64,000 nt of DNA, from the NCBI RefSeq assembly GCF_024396695.1, contig NZ_CP094359.1, positions 744,001 to 808,000 of the forward strand, written 5' to 3'. Shown piece after piece: positions 37,096 to 46,177 of the stretch (positions are counted from its first letter, which is position 1; each line of letters opens with the position of its first letter). The notes below the pieces were generated by a model. The model ran no database searches. It worked only from the letters and a program-made list of their open reading frames with translations, and was not told the DNA's origin. The DNA is from Acidithiobacillus sp. YTS05 (lineage in GTDB: Bacteria > Pseudomonadota > Gammaproteobacteria > Acidithiobacillales > Acidithiobacillaceae). The position numbers and the translations under genes are program-made.

Positions 37096-38096
37096 CCGCC
37101 GTCCAACTTCCTTTTGGTACATTGTCCGTCGCCCCCATGATGGATTGGACGGACCGCCATTGTCGCTTTTTTCTGCGACAGGTCTGCCCCAGCTGCGTGC
37201 TCTTTACCGAGATGGTTACTACCCCTGCCATCCTGCGCGGCAAGGATCCGGCCCGCTACCTGGATTTTGATCGGCAAGAATCTCCTTTGATCTTACAGTT
37301 GGGGGGCGATGACCCCGAGGCCATGGCACGTGCCGCCCGCATCGCGCGCGATGACTATGGCTATGCCGGGCTCAATCTCAATGTCGGCTGTCCCTCAGCA
37401 CGCGTTCAGAAAGGACGTTTTGGCGCCTGCCTGATGCGCGATCCGCTCCTCGTTCGGGAGCTCCTCGATGCCATGGCGAGCAGTGGTCTGCCGGTGAGCG
37501 TCAAGCACCGCCTCGGCCTGGACCGAGAGGAGGAATATGAGGGCCTCGCCGATTTCGTGCGCAGCATTGGTCAGGGGCACTGCAAACATTTTATCGTCCA
37601 TGCGCGTAATGCCTGGTTGAAGGGTCTCAATCCTGCGGAAAATCGCGAGATACCGCCCCTGCGCTGGAATTGGGTGCAACGATTAAAGCAGGACTTTCCG
37701 GACTTTCGCATCGAACTCAATGGTGGGTTGCGCGATGCAGAGCAGGTCCTCGCCCTCTGGCCCAGTGTCGATGGCGTCATGTTGGGGCGCGCGGCATATC
37801 ACTCGCCCCTGCTGCTTGCCCAGATCGAACAGGCCCTGGGGCGTCGTCAGGATCTGCCGCATCCGCGAGCGATACTGAAAGGGCTCTTACCTTATGTAGA
37901 TGCTTGGGGCGAGCGCCTGCCGGCGCCACGTCTGCTGCGTCATTTACATGGTCTTTATGCTGGTCTTCCGGGGGCCAAGGCCTGGCGGCGCCTGCTCGGT
38001 TCGGCGCGGCCGTCTGAGTCCGCTGCGGTGGCGCTACGCCGGATGCTGCTTGCCTTGCAGAGCTGGCAACAGGATGCAGTGCTGGAGCTCGGATGA
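37092..38096 (+). CDS. dusA: tRNA-dihydrouridine synthase DusA
   Basis: A 334-residue flavoenzyme. LSVAPMMDWTDRHCRFFLR is the DusA N-terminal signature and NVGCPSARVQKGRFGACLM contains the catalytic Cys. It reduces U20 and U20a in tRNA with NADPH. ATG 37092 lies in the ATGA overlap with the upstream gene; the frame is open further upstream but only inside that gene. Its stop overlaps the next gene by 4 bp. Confidence 0.94.
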   Translation: MTAVQLPFGTLSVAPMMDWTDRHCRFFLRQVCPSCVLFTEMVTTPAILRGKDPARYLDFDRQESPLILQLGGDDPEAMARAARIARDDYGYAGLNLNVGCPSARVQKGRFGACLMRDPLLVRELLDAMASSGLPVSVKHRLGLDREEEYEGLADFVRSIGQGHCKHFIVHARNAWLKGLNPAENREIPPLRWNWVQRLKQDFPDFRIELNGGLRDAEQVLALWPSVDGVMLGRAAYHSPLLLAQIEQALGRRQDLPHPRAILKGLLPYVDAWGERLPAPRLLRHLHGLYAGLPGAKAWRRLLGSARPSESAAVALRRMLLALQSWQQDAVLELG

Positions 38097-38788
38097 CCGA
38101 CTGGGTCGCCTTTGATCTGGATGGCACGCTTACCCGCGGCGAGACCATCGTCTCCTTCTACCGCACGGTGTTGGGTGAGGGCCGCGCCCTCCGCCTCCTG
38201 CTGCGCTCGTTGCCGATGCTTGGAGCCTACGCGTTGGGCTGGCGCAGCAATGGTGAGACCAAGGAGTGGGTACTGCAACGCAGCCTTACGGGTCGGCATC
38301 CCCAAGAACTCGAGCAGGGAACGGTGGAATTCATAGATCGCGTGCTGCCCCGGCTTCTGCGCGATTCCGTATGGGATCGTCTGGCCCAGCACCGCGATCT
38401 GGGGCAGCGTCTGGTGCTGGTGACGGCAACGTTGGAACTCTACGCCCGCCCCTGGGCAGAGCAGGTCGGATTTGATGCGGTCATCGCTACTCGTCTGGCC
38501 ACGGACGAATCCGGGCGTTTTACCGGTCGTTTGCAGGGCGCCAACTGTTGGGGACCGGAAAAGGCCCGACGTTTGCGGGAAGAATTGGGTGTCAACAAAC
38601 TGGCCTACGCCTACGGCAACAGTCGCGGCGATCGCGAGATGCTGGCCATGGCAGAAAACCCGGTGTGTATTTGTCGCGCCAACCATTGGGGAAGCGACCT
38701 TCTCGCCTTGCCGGCCGAATCAGTCGCTATCACGGTCGTTGCGCCCACTGTGCAGCAAAAACTCGAGAAAACTCTGGGTAACCGCTGA
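38093..38788 (+). CDS. HAD-IB family phosphatase
   Basis: A 231-residue haloacid-dehalogenase hydrolase of the SerB-like IB type: motif I FDLDGTLT with D8 and D10, motif II VLVTATLELYA, and motif III/IV YGNSRGDREMLAMA. The substrate is unknown; phosphoserine or a lysophospholipid-type phosphate is possible. It overlaps dusA by 4 bp. Its last 69 bp overlap the 3' end of the convergent cbbR gene. Confidence 0.85.
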   Translation: MTDWVAFDLDGTLTRGETIVSFYRTVLGEGRALRLLLRSLPMLGAYALGWRSNGETKEWVLQRSLTGRHPQELEQGTVEFIDRVLPRLLRDSVWDRLAQHRDLGQRLVLVTATLELYARPWAEQVGFDAVIATRLATDESGRFTGRLQGANCWGPEKARRLREELGVNKLAYAYGNSRGDREMLAMAENPVCICRANHWGSDLLALPAESVAITVVAPTVQQKLEKTLGNR

Positions 38789-39634
38789 GGGATTCTTGCC
38801 CTTGCGTTGCACTGCGTGCCACTTGCGCAGAATGGGAAAGCCGTCGACGTCGAGGATGCACAGGGCTCCCGAGGCGAGTTCGGAGCTGATGGTGTGGCGT
38901 GCCAGGATGCCGAGGCCGAGGCCGCCAGCAACGAGTTGTTTGACTGCTTCGTTGCTGCTCAGGGTCATGCGGGCTTTGAGCTTGATACCCTGCTCCGCAA
39001 GGTAATTCTCCGCCGTGAGCCGTGTCCCTGACCCGGCTTCGCGCAGGATGAAGGGCTCCTTTCCCAGGCGCGCCAGGGGAATCGCTCTCTCTGCCGCCAG
39101 TGGATGCGCGGCCGCGGCGATGACGACGATGGGATTATCCAGAAAGGGTTGCGCAATCCCGTCGATCTCTTCGGGCACCTGGCCCATGATGTAGACGTCA
39201 TCGAGGTTCTCGCGCAGGCGCTCGAGGATACTGTTGCGATTGACGATTTCCAGATGCGCCTCGATTCCTGGGTGCGCTGCACAGAACGCACCGAGCAGGC
39301 GAGGGGCAAAGTATTCCGCGGTGGAAGTGATACATAGCCGCAGTCTCCCGCGTTCGAGTTGTTGCTCCGCTGCCAGCTCATCGAGTAGGGATTCCAGATG
39401 CCGCTGCAACTCGTCGCTGGCCGCGGCGACAATCTCGCCGGCGCTGGTCAGAAACAGTTTTTTTCCGACCTGCTCATAGAGGGAAACCCCGAGGTTTTCT
39501 GATAATTGTTTGATCTGTAATGATAATGCCGAGGGCGTCTGGTGCAATTCCGCAGCTGCCTTGCTCATGCTAAGATGCCGAGCCAGTACCGTAAAAATAC
39601 GCAGTTGGTGTAGAGTGACCTGACGAACGGACAA
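38720..39634 (-). CDS. cbbR: LysR-family regulator CbbR
   Basis: A 304-residue LysR-type regulator: helix-turn-helix at about residues 5-64 (LHQLRIFTVLARHLSMSKAA, then LHQTPSALSLQIKQL) and a LysR substrate domain. Position, divergent from cbbL, and the sequence mark it as CbbR, which activates the Calvin-cycle and carboxysome genes in response to metabolites. The start appears to be TTG 39634, with GGAG about 10 nt upstream. The 3' end runs 69 bp into the convergent HAD gene. Confidence 0.92.
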   Translation of the reverse strand: MSVRQVTLHQLRIFTVLARHLSMSKAAAELHQTPSALSLQIKQLSENLGVSLYEQVGKKLFLTSAGEIVAAASDELQRHLESLLDELAAEQQLERGRLRLCITSTAEYFAPRLLGAFCAAHPGIEAHLEIVNRNSILERLRENLDDVYIMGQVPEEIDGIAQPFLDNPIVVIAAAAHPLAAERAIPLARLGKEPFILREAGSGTRLTAENYLAEQGIKLKARMTLSSNEAVKQLVAGGLGLGILARHTISSELASGALCILDVDGFPILRKWHAVQRKGKNPSAVTQSFLEFLLHSGRNDRDSD

Positions 39635-39652
39635 GGTTTTACTTCTCCATAT

Positions 39653-39690
39653 GGTAACGTTAATTATATTTTACTTTACCTTACGGTAAT
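39653..39690. promoter_or_regulatory. CbbR operator candidates in the cbbR-cbbL gap
   Basis: The 128-bp gap holds GGTAA (39653-39657) and, 19 bp on, the inverted repeat TTACC-TTAC-GGTAA (39677-39690). The latter contains a T-N11-A match (39677 to 39689), the LysR binding consensus. The surrounding sequence is AT-rich. The distal GGTAA can also pair with TTACC at 39677-39681. The position fits a CbbR site controlling both genes. Confidence 0.65.
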
Positions 39691-39762
39691 GCTTCTGTAC
39701 ATTCGCGGCTGGAAGGCTATCTGCAGGTCAAATTGGATTGGAACATTCTTTAGGAGGGATCT

Positions 39763-41181
39763 ATGGCTGGTAAATATGAAGCCGGCGTGAAGGAGTACCG
39801 CCAGACGTACTGGGCTCCTGACTACGTGCCGTTGGACTCGGATTTGTTGGCGTGCTTCAAGATCGTGCCGCAGGCGGGCGTGGATCGGGAAGAGGCGGCT
39901 GCTGCGGTGGCGGCGGAATCTTCTACCGGCACCTGGACCACGGTGTGGACCGACTTGCTGACCGATATGGACTACTACAAGGGTCGTGCCTATCGGATCG
40001 AAGACGTACCTGGCGATGACACGGCATTCTACGCCTTCATTGCCTACCCCATCGATCTCTTCGAGGAAGGTTCGGTCGTCAATGTATTCACTTCCTTGGT
40101 AGGTAACGTGTTCGGCTTCAAGGCCGTGCGCTCCCTGCGTCTGGAAGATGTCCGTTTCCCTCTGGCTTACGTGATGACCTGCAACGGTCCCTCCCACGGT
40201 ATTCAGGTAGAGCGCGACAAACTCGACAAGTATGGTCGTCCGATGCTCGGTTGTACCATCAAGCCCAAGCTGGGTCTGTCGGCCAAGAACTATGGCCGTG
40301 CGGTGTACGAAGCCCTGCGCGGCGGTCTCGACTTCACCAAGGATGATGAAAACGTCAACTCCCAGCCCTTCATGCGCTGGCGTGACCGCTTCCTCTTCGT
40401 TGCCGATGCCATCCACAACGCCGAAGCGCAGACGGGTGAACGCAAGGGCCACTATCTGAACGTTACCGCCCCTTCACCGGAAGAGATGTACGAGCGTGCC
40501 GAGTTTGCCAAAGAGCTGGGCATGCCGATCATCATGCACGACTTCCTGACCGGCGGCTTCTGCGCCAACACGGGTCTGGCCCGTTGGTGTCGGAAGAATG
40601 GTGTGCTGCTGCACATCCATCGCGCCATGCACGCCGTGATCGACCGTAACCCGCATCATGGTATCCATTTCCGGGTCTTGACCAAGGCTCTGCGTCTGTC
40701 GGGTGGTGATCACCTGCACACCGGTACCGTGGTCGGTAAGCTGGAAGGCGACCGTGCCTCTACCCTTGGCTGGATTGACCTCTTGCGCGAATCCTATGTT
40801 CCCGAAGACCGCAGCCGCGGTATCTTCTTTGACCAGGATTGGGGCGCGATGCCTGGCGCTTTTGCAGTGGCCTCTGGCGGTATTCACGTTTGGCATATGC
40901 CCGCCTTGGTCAACATCTTCGGTGATGACTCGGTGTTGCAGTTCGGTGGTGGAACCTTGGGTCACCCCTGGGGTAATGCCGCGGGCGCAGCCGCCAACCG
41001 GGTAGCGTTGGAAGCCTGTGTCGAGGCGCGCAATCGCGGTGTCGAGCTGGAGCGCGAAGGTAAGGAAATCCTGACCAACGCCGCCCGTCACTCGCCGGAG
41101 CTGAAGATCGCTTTGGAGACCTGGAAGGAAATCAAATTCGAGTTCGATACCGTCGACAAGCTCGACGTACAGAACCGTTGA
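39763..41181 (+). CDS. cbbL: Form I (carboxysomal) Rubisco large subunit
   Basis: A 472-residue Rubisco large subunit. The carbamylated Lys is K193 in [33 protein letters not shown] and [19 protein letters not shown] give the other active-site parts. It carboxylates ribulose bisphosphate inside the carboxysome. TTTAGGAGGGATCT before the ATG is a strong ribosome site, fitting high expression. It is the first gene of the cso operon, so it is the form IA type found with alpha-carboxysomes. Confidence 0.98.
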   Translation: MAGKYEAGVKEYRQTYWAPDYVPLDSDLLACFKIVPQAGVDREEAAAAVAAESSTGTWTTVWTDLLTDMDYYKGRAYRIEDVPGDDTAFYAFIAYPIDLFEEGSVVNVFTSLVGNVFGFKAVRSLRLEDVRFPLAYVMTCNGPSHGIQVERDKLDKYGRPMLGCTIKPKLGLSAKNYGRAVYEALRGGLDFTKDDENVNSQPFMRWRDRFLFVADAIHNAEAQTGERKGHYLNVTAPSPEEMYERAEFAKELGMPIIMHDFLTGGFCANTGLARWCRKNGVLLHIHRAMHAVIDRNPHHGIHFRVLTKALRLSGGDHLHTGTVVGKLEGDRASTLGWIDLLRESYVPEDRSRGIFFDQDWGAMPGAFAVASGGIHVWHMPALVNIFGDDSVLQFGGGTLGHPWGNAAGAAANRVALEACVEARNRGVELEREGKEILTNAARHSPELKIALETWKEIKFEFDTVDKLDVQNR

Positions 41182-41220
41182 TTTTCTGGCTAATGCATTC
41201 GCTTCAGGAAGGAGTCCATC

Positions 41221-41550
41221 ATGGCTGAAGTTCAAGATTACAAGCAGGTACGGCGCTACGAGACCTTCTCGTATCTCCCCCCAATGTCGGCGGAACAGAT
41301 CCGCGCGCAGGTGCAGTACATCATCGCTCAGGGCTGGAATCCGGCGGTGGAGCACGTGGAGCCGGAGCGTTCCTTCAACCACTATTGGTACATGTGGAAG
41401 CTGCCCATGTTCGGTGAGCGGAACGTTGATACCGTTCTTGCCGAGCTCGAGGCTTGCCGCCGCGAGTACCCCAAGCATCTCGTTCGTTTGATCGGCTACG
41501 ATAACTATACCCAGAGTCAGGGTCTGGCCTTCGTAGTGTATCGCGGTTAG
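41221..41550 (+). CDS. cbbS: Rubisco small subunit (carboxysomal)
   Basis: A 109-residue small subunit: [40 protein letters not shown] and [20 protein letters not shown] are typical. It caps the L8S8 complex. GGAAGGAG lies before the ATG, 39 nt after cbbL. It has the short N-terminus of form IA small subunits. Confidence 0.97.
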   Translation: MAEVQDYKQVRRYETFSYLPPMSAEQIRAQVQYIIAQGWNPAVEHVEPERSFNHYWYMWKLPMFGERNVDTVLAELEACRREYPKHLVRLIGYDNYTQSQGLAFVVYRG

Positions 41551-41570
41551 TAAGCCGAATAGATCGATCA

Positions 41571-41600
41571 TTGGCACCTGGCAAGCATGTCGGGTGCCAA
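41571..41600 (+). promoter_or_regulatory. Stem-loop between cbbS and csoS2
   Basis: TTGGCACC (41571-41578) and GGTGCCAA (41593-41600) form a perfect 8-bp stem with a 14-nt loop. It is followed by GCTAAGGGGG, the csoS2 ribosome site, not a U-run. Such a structure between Rubisco and shell genes could stop exonucleases or attenuate read-through, keeping Rubisco mRNA in excess. Confidence 0.6.
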
Positions 41601-41614
41601 GCTAAGGGGGACGT

Positions 41615-44080
41615 ATGTCGGATTCATCAGCATCCGGTCCAATGCGAGGCCGGGCTTTGGCGCAGGAGAAGCGGCGCCAGCAGGCGATGCGTAGGCAGGG
41701 TGGCGGCGCGGCCAAGCCGGTCGTTGCGCCTTCCGCGCCAAAGTCTGGGAACAATCAGGAAACGCGGGTCGCTCCCGCTCTCGAGGTCCATTCCGAGAAG
41801 ATGGCGAGCCGTGGCAGCGGGCGTGAGGCAGCCTTGGCCCATCGCGCCATGCGCTGCGCTGGGGCTCAATGCTGGGCCGATCCGCAGCAGCGCCAAGTGC
41901 GTCATCGTGGTCAAAGGCCCGCAGTAGTATCTGCGACGGTATCGCCGGCAGTCAGCGAAGAGGCGGCACCCGCTTTGATTCCCGGAGTAGAAGAGGAATT
42001 CCTGGATTCCGTCTGTGAACTCGTCGAGCAAAGCCCCGAACGCTTTGGTTGGCGCGAACGCCCGGTGCGGCAGCTCTGTCGCGCACGGCGGCAGACCCTG
42101 GCGCAGCGGGGCAAGGCCGCACTCACCGTTGTACGCGGTCTGAGCTCCGCGGCCGCTCGTTTGCGTTACCTGGAGAATGGTAGCGCGCGGGAGTTCGCCA
42201 AACTGCGCCGCGAGGAGCAGGCGCGGCGGGGGCGCGGGTTTGCCAAGGGTGGCGCTGATGCCGCCGGTAAACGACGTGCAAAGAAGTTTCGCAAGGTCGA
42301 GGAAGGCACGACTTTGGCTGGCTCTATGGTTACCGGTACGCAAGTGGAGCGCAGCGACGCGGTTACCGGCAACGAGATGGGCACGTGTCGACCCATTACG
42401 GGCACCGAATATATTGGTGCTGAGCAATTCAATCAGTTCTGTGGCGAGCGTCCTGCGGCCCGTCCGGCCAAGGTGGCGGTGACTAGTACCTCCGGTCGGC
42501 AACAGGTCTCTGGTACGCAGGTCGGACGTTCCGCATCGGTCACCGGTGATGAGTCCGGCGCATGTCGCAATGTGACGGGCTCGGAATACCTCAGCAGCGA
42601 AAGCTTCCAGAGCTTCTGTAATGCCAATCTCCCAGAGCGTCCAGCAAAGGTGGTCACGGGCAGCACGCAGAAGAATGCGCTCCCGGTAACGGGCAGTGAT
42701 GAATCGCGTACCAATCGCGTGACTGGCTATGAGGCCGGGGCGCAGCGGAGTATTACGGGTTCGCAGTATTGGGACGCCGGGGTGGCTAAAATGACCATCA
42801 ATGGCGCGCCGAGCAAGGTGGCGGAAACTCACACCTTTGCCGGTCGTACGGTCTCGGGAACCGCCGTTGACAACAGCCAGCGTATCACTGGGTTGGAACC
42901 CGGAGAATGTCGGCAGTTGACGGGCACTGAATACTTGAGTCTGGAAAGCTACCAGAGCCTTTGCAACACCAAGCCGGCGCCGGCACCGGCCAAAGTCGGG
43001 ACGGTTGCCACGGAGAAGGGGCAGCGGGTCACTGGCAATCTCGTGGATCGTTCCGAGAAGGTTACAGGCAACGAGCCGGGCTCTTGTCAGCGGGTCACGG
43101 GTACTGGTTACAACAGCCCTATTCTGTGCGGGGGTGGTGTTGATAAAGTTCAGAGTATGACCAGTCTGGCCGGCTCGACCATTACCGGAACGGGGATGGA
43201 TCATCGCCCAAAAATGACAGGTGACGAGCAGGGAGGGTGCTGGCCCGTCACCGGAACCGAATATCATGGGCAAGAGCAATTTGCCCACTGCGCAAGCACC
43301 CCGCAGGCGGAAGAAGCAAAGGTTGCCGTCAGTCGTACGGCAAAAGGTCAGTGGGTTAGCGGACCCGCTATGGAGCCGGCAGAGAATGTCACCGGTAACG
43401 AAGTGGGTGAGGATCTCGCGGTTTCTGGCACGCCGTACCAGGGCGAGGAAATGGATACCGTTGCCACGGCACCGGCTGGCACCTGTGCTTGTGATGGCTG
43501 TTCCTACAAGCAGAAGGCTATGGCGTGGGATGCCATGCAGCAGGGCGGCACGGCAGGCAGTCAACGCTTTGTGCCCGCACCAGCCGCATCAGCGCCGGTC
43601 GCCAGCACGCCTGTACCCGCTCAGGACTTCAGTATTGTCCCTCCTGCCCGGCAGGGGCGCAGCCGAATCACGGGTAACGCGTTTGAGCAGAGCGGTCGCA
43701 TCACGGGACCGGTCAATCTGGCGCGTGGTTTGATTACCGGCACTCCAGAGTTTCGCAGTCGTGAGCCGCAATCGGTCAGCGCCCTGCCGCCGGCAACGGA
43801 GATGCTAGCAGCGCCTGAGGTCGCCGCACCAGAACGGGGTGCGTGGCAGATTACCGGCGATGACTGGAGCCGCAATGATCGGGTTACCGGCACCGAAGGC
43901 GCCTGGGCGCAGGGACGTAATCCTACCCAGCGCGGCGCGGTTCGTAGCTGCGTGATGAGTGCCGGGGCTAACCGCAATCAGGCTCTCGCTGCCCCGGTGA
44001 GCGATTCCAAGGTCACTGGCAGCAGTGGCAGCGCCCGCAAAGGTGCGGCAGTCACTTACTCTGGTGGCGCAAGGGGATAA
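41615..44080 (+). CDS. csoS2: Carboxysome scaffold protein CsoS2
   Basis: An 821-residue disordered scaffold. The N-terminal third (1-230) is basic with about four Rubisco-binding helical motifs (such as GRALAQEKRRQQAMRR and REFAKLRREEQARRGRG). The middle region (about 235-620) has seven repeats with paired (V/I)TG motifs and mostly a Cys-x-x-(V/I/L)TG element; repeats three and seven lack the Cys. The C-terminal region ends in the conserved YSGGARG that docks to the shell. AAGGGGG precedes the ATG. A -1 frameshift signal at codon 533 could give a truncated CsoS2A. Confidence 0.96.
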   Translation: MSDSSASGPMRGRALAQEKRRQQAMRRQGGGAAKPVVAPSAPKSGNNQETRVAPALEVHSEKMASRGSGREAALAHRAMRCAGAQCWADPQQRQVRHRGQRPAVVSATVSPAVSEEAAPALIPGVEEEFLDSVCELVEQSPERFGWRERPVRQLCRARRQTLAQRGKAALTVVRGLSSAAARLRYLENGSAREFAKLRREEQARRGRGFAKGGADAAGKRRAKKFRKVEEGTTLAGSMVTGTQVERSDAVTGNEMGTCRPITGTEYIGAEQFNQFCGERPAARPAKVAVTSTSGRQQVSGTQVGRSASVTGDESGACRNVTGSEYLSSESFQSFCNANLPERPAKVVTGSTQKNALPVTGSDESRTNRVTGYEAGAQRSITGSQYWDAGVAKMTINGAPSKVAETHTFAGRTVSGTAVDNSQRITGLEPGECRQLTGTEYLSLESYQSLCNTKPAPAPAKVGTVATEKGQRVTGNLVDRSEKVTGNEPGSCQRVTGTGYNSPILCGGGVDKVQSMTSLAGSTITGTGMDHRPKMTGDEQGGCWPVTGTEYHGQEQFAHCASTPQAEEAKVAVSRTAKGQWVSGPAMEPAENVTGNEVGEDLAVSGTPYQGEEMDTVATAPAGTCACDGCSYKQKAMAWDAMQQGGTAGSQRFVPAPAASAPVASTPVPAQDFSIVPPARQGRSRITGNAFEQSGRITGPVNLARGLITGTPEFRSREPQSVSALPPATEMLAAPEVAAPERGAWQITGDDWSRNDRVTGTEGAWAQGRNPTQRGAVRSCVMSAGANRNQALAAPVSDSKVTGSSGSARKGAAVTYSGGARG
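43207..43252 (+). promoter_or_regulatory. Predicted -1 ribosomal frameshift signal in csoS2
   Basis: Slippery heptamer C CCA AAA at 43207-43213 is in the correct phase (codons 532-533). A 6-nt spacer leads to a stem of GGTGACG (43220-43226) with CGTCACC (43246-43252) and an inner AGCA/TGCT helix with a 7-nt G-rich loop. The -1 frame reads three codons and stops at TGA 43222-43224, giving a 536-residue protein that lacks the shell-docking C-terminus. CsoS2 is known to be made in two lengths by frameshifting in Halothiobacillus. Confidence 0.7.
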
Positions 44081-44089
44081 GGCGTAGGC

Positions 44090-45646
44090 ATGGATACGCG
44101 AAGAAAAATGCGGCACCTTCGCCAGAGTGCTTCGTCTTCGGCGCCAGCGATGTCGATGGCACAACGCTACTCTTCCGAGGTGCAAGTGCCTCTTGCCGCA
44201 AATGGTATGCCGGCTGAGCATCCCGCTTGCACCGCGCTGCCGCACCGGTCCTGTCGTCATCCGTTGACGAATGTGGTGGAGAATGATCGGCTCGGTCACT
44301 GTGAGGACGGCGTCAAAGGTCGCTTTGATGCGATCCTGCCCGTATTGCAGGAAGTGGCTGCGCGCGGCCTGGGTGGTGGGTACGCGGAAAATGCACAACG
44401 CCTGGCGCAGGAGCGTCTGGGTTTTTCCTTGCCGGACAAGCTGCTCGAAAACGCTTGGGTCCGGGGTTTTGATATGCGTGCCCTGTTCGCCAGTGCCACG
44501 TTTGCTGCACTGGAACGGGGTGTGGCGCGTTTTTCTCAGCGTCTGCGCGAGGAATTGCAGGCCGGTGAGAATGTCGATGCGATGTTGGTGGACTGTGGAT
44601 TTCACGCGATGAACCTTTCGCTCTGCGCCGACGGTCGTCTGAAGGGTTTTTTGCCTTACGTGCTGCGTTTGCCAGCGGGACACCTGCTGCGTCGCAGTGC
44701 TTTCGCGGGCACGCTTTTCGATGTGGAGAGGGATGTCGAGGACTGGCAGGCGACCGAATTGCGGCGCTATCGCGAAGGCTTCCCGACCACGGCAGATGTG
44801 CCGACCCGCTACCTGAAGGTTGCGGTGTATCACGGTAGCTCTCTCGATCCGACGCATCAGGGATGTGCAGCGCATGGCAGCAACGAGAGCTTGGCGCTGG
44901 AAATGGCGCTACAGCGCTTGCAGGCCTTCCGGGAAGCCATCGAAAACGAGTTCTGTTGCGGTGCCAGCACTGACATTTTACTGATTGGGTTGGATACGGA
45001 TACCGATGCCATTCGTATCCATGTGCCGGATGCCAAGGGCAACCTGAGCGCCTATCGCTACGTCGATAACGCACAAGTGTATCGGCAAACGCTGGATATG
45101 GATGCGGACCGCGCCCGTCTCGCCGTCTACGAAGCGATTCGTGTTGCGGCCGAGTCATCGGGTTGGGGTCAGGGGGAAGGAATGCCCCATGACGGTATGC
45201 GTCGCCTCATTGCCACTTTGTTGATCAACAATTTGAGCCAGATCGAATATGTGGCGGATCGGGTGGGTGGATGGTATCCAGATGCCGGGCATGGCGAGCG
45301 TTTCATCAGTGTGGGTGATGGTTTTCAGGAATTGCAGATGCGCAATGTCGCCTATTACGCGCGTCTCGACACAGTAGAAGAGGGCGCCGCGGATCTCGAT
45401 GTAGGCATCAAGATCTTCAAGCATCTCAACGTCGAACGGCAGTTGCCGATTCCCATGGCGCTGCACTATCGCTATGACTCGCGGGTACCCGGGAATCGTG
45501 AACGAGTAGTGAGCAAGCTGCAGCGGGTGGCAGATGCAATCCGTCAGCGCTATGCGCAGCTCGATCGTAATGGCTGGCTGTATCTGCATGGCAGTGTTCA
45601 GGATCTGCCTCTGGGAAGCGCGTTGGAGGAGGTCGATTTGGCATGA
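44090..45646 (+). CDS. csoSCA: Carboxysomal carbonic anhydrase CsoSCA (CsoS3)
   Basis: A 518-residue epsilon/beta-type carbonic anhydrase. Zinc ligands are C179, H248 and C259; the catalytic pair D181 and R183 lies in CADGR. The N-terminal 60 residues are basic and likely disordered, the part that anchors the enzyme to Rubisco. It converts bicarbonate to CO2 inside the shell. It begins 9 nt after csoS2, and its stop overlaps csoS4A. Confidence 0.96.
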   Translation: MDTRRKMRHLRQSASSSAPAMSMAQRYSSEVQVPLAANGMPAEHPACTALPHRSCRHPLTNVVENDRLGHCEDGVKGRFDAILPVLQEVAARGLGGGYAENAQRLAQERLGFSLPDKLLENAWVRGFDMRALFASATFAALERGVARFSQRLREELQAGENVDAMLVDCGFHAMNLSLCADGRLKGFLPYVLRLPAGHLLRRSAFAGTLFDVERDVEDWQATELRRYREGFPTTADVPTRYLKVAVYHGSSLDPTHQGCAAHGSNESLALEMALQRLQAFREAIENEFCCGASTDILLIGLDTDTDAIRIHVPDAKGNLSAYRYVDNAQVYRQTLDMDADRARLAVYEAIRVAAESSGWGQGEGMPHDGMRRLIATLLINNLSQIEYVADRVGGWYPDAGHGERFISVGDGFQELQMRNVAYYARLDTVEEGAADLDVGIKIFKHLNVERQLPIPMALHYRYDSRVPGNRERVVSKLQRVADAIRQRYAQLDRNGWLYLHGSVQDLPLGSALEEVDLA

Positions 45647-45894
45647 GAATCATGCGGGTGGAAAAGACACTGGTCTCTACCAATCGCATCGCCGAGATGG
45701 GGCATCGCCCTTTGCTCGTGGTGCAGGAAAAGGAAGGGGGTACGCGCTCGGTCGCGGTCGATGCGGTCGGCTGTATCCCCGGTGACTGGGTCATCTGCGT
45801 CGGATCCTCGGCAGCACGGGAGGCCGCTGGGTCCAAGGATTACCCGTCGGACCTTACGATTATCGGCATCATCGACAACTGGGCGCCGGCCTGA
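45643..45894 (+). CDS. csoS4A: Carboxysome vertex protein CsoS4A
   Basis: An 83-residue BMC-P (pentamer) vertex protein: MRVEKTLVSTNRI, VAVDAVGCIPGDWVICVGSS and LTIIGIIDNW are family motifs. Pentamers cap the icosahedral vertices. The ATG overlaps the csoSCA stop (ATGA). Confidence 0.95.
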   Translation: MRIMRVEKTLVSTNRIAEMGHRPLLVVQEKEGGTRSVAVDAVGCIPGDWVICVGSSAAREAAGSKDYPSDLTIIGIIDNWAPA

Positions 45895-45895
45895 G

Positions 45896-46141
45896 ATGGA
45901 AATCATGTGCGTTCAGTCCGATCTGGTCACGACACGCCGAATTCCCGGCTTGAAGCAGGCATCCCTACGGGTGTTGCGCGATAGTACCGGGAAAACGGTG
46001 GTGGCAACGGATCCGGTCGGTGTCCCCGAGGGTAAGTGGGTGTTTACCGTGTCGGGTTCGGCAGCGCGCTATGCGCAAGGTGATTTCGAGGTCCTCACTG
46101 ACCTTACCATTGGTGGCATCATCGATTTTTGGGAACCCTGA
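45896..46141 (+). CDS. csoS4B: Carboxysome vertex protein CsoS4B
   Basis: An 81-residue second BMC-P protein, diverged from CsoS4A: MCVQSDLVTTRRIPGLKQAS, VATDPVGVPEGKWVFTVSGS and IGGIIDFWEP. ATG 45896 is 1 nt after the csoS4A stop; the frame extends upstream only inside csoS4A. The two vertex genes in tandem are standard for alpha-carboxysomes. Confidence 0.94.
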   Translation: MEIMCVQSDLVTTRRIPGLKQASLRVLRDSTGKTVVATDPVGVPEGKWVFTVSGSAARYAQGDFEVLTDLTIGGIIDFWEP

Positions 46142-46177
46142 CGGGTTCGGGTTTTTCTCTGTAAGGAGGGGTGAAAA

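Noticed and set aside
42300..43470. Repeated DNA segments that could suggest a repeat array or CRISPR
   Set aside because: The repeats are in frame, of unequal length and diverged at the DNA level; they encode the CsoS2 middle repeats.
41627..43564. Long minus-strand open frame (645 codons) opposite csoS2
   Set aside because: It is the mirror of a GC-rich repeat-coding gene. Its product is low-complexity with no recognisable domain, while the plus strand has a full CsoS2 with a ribosome site.
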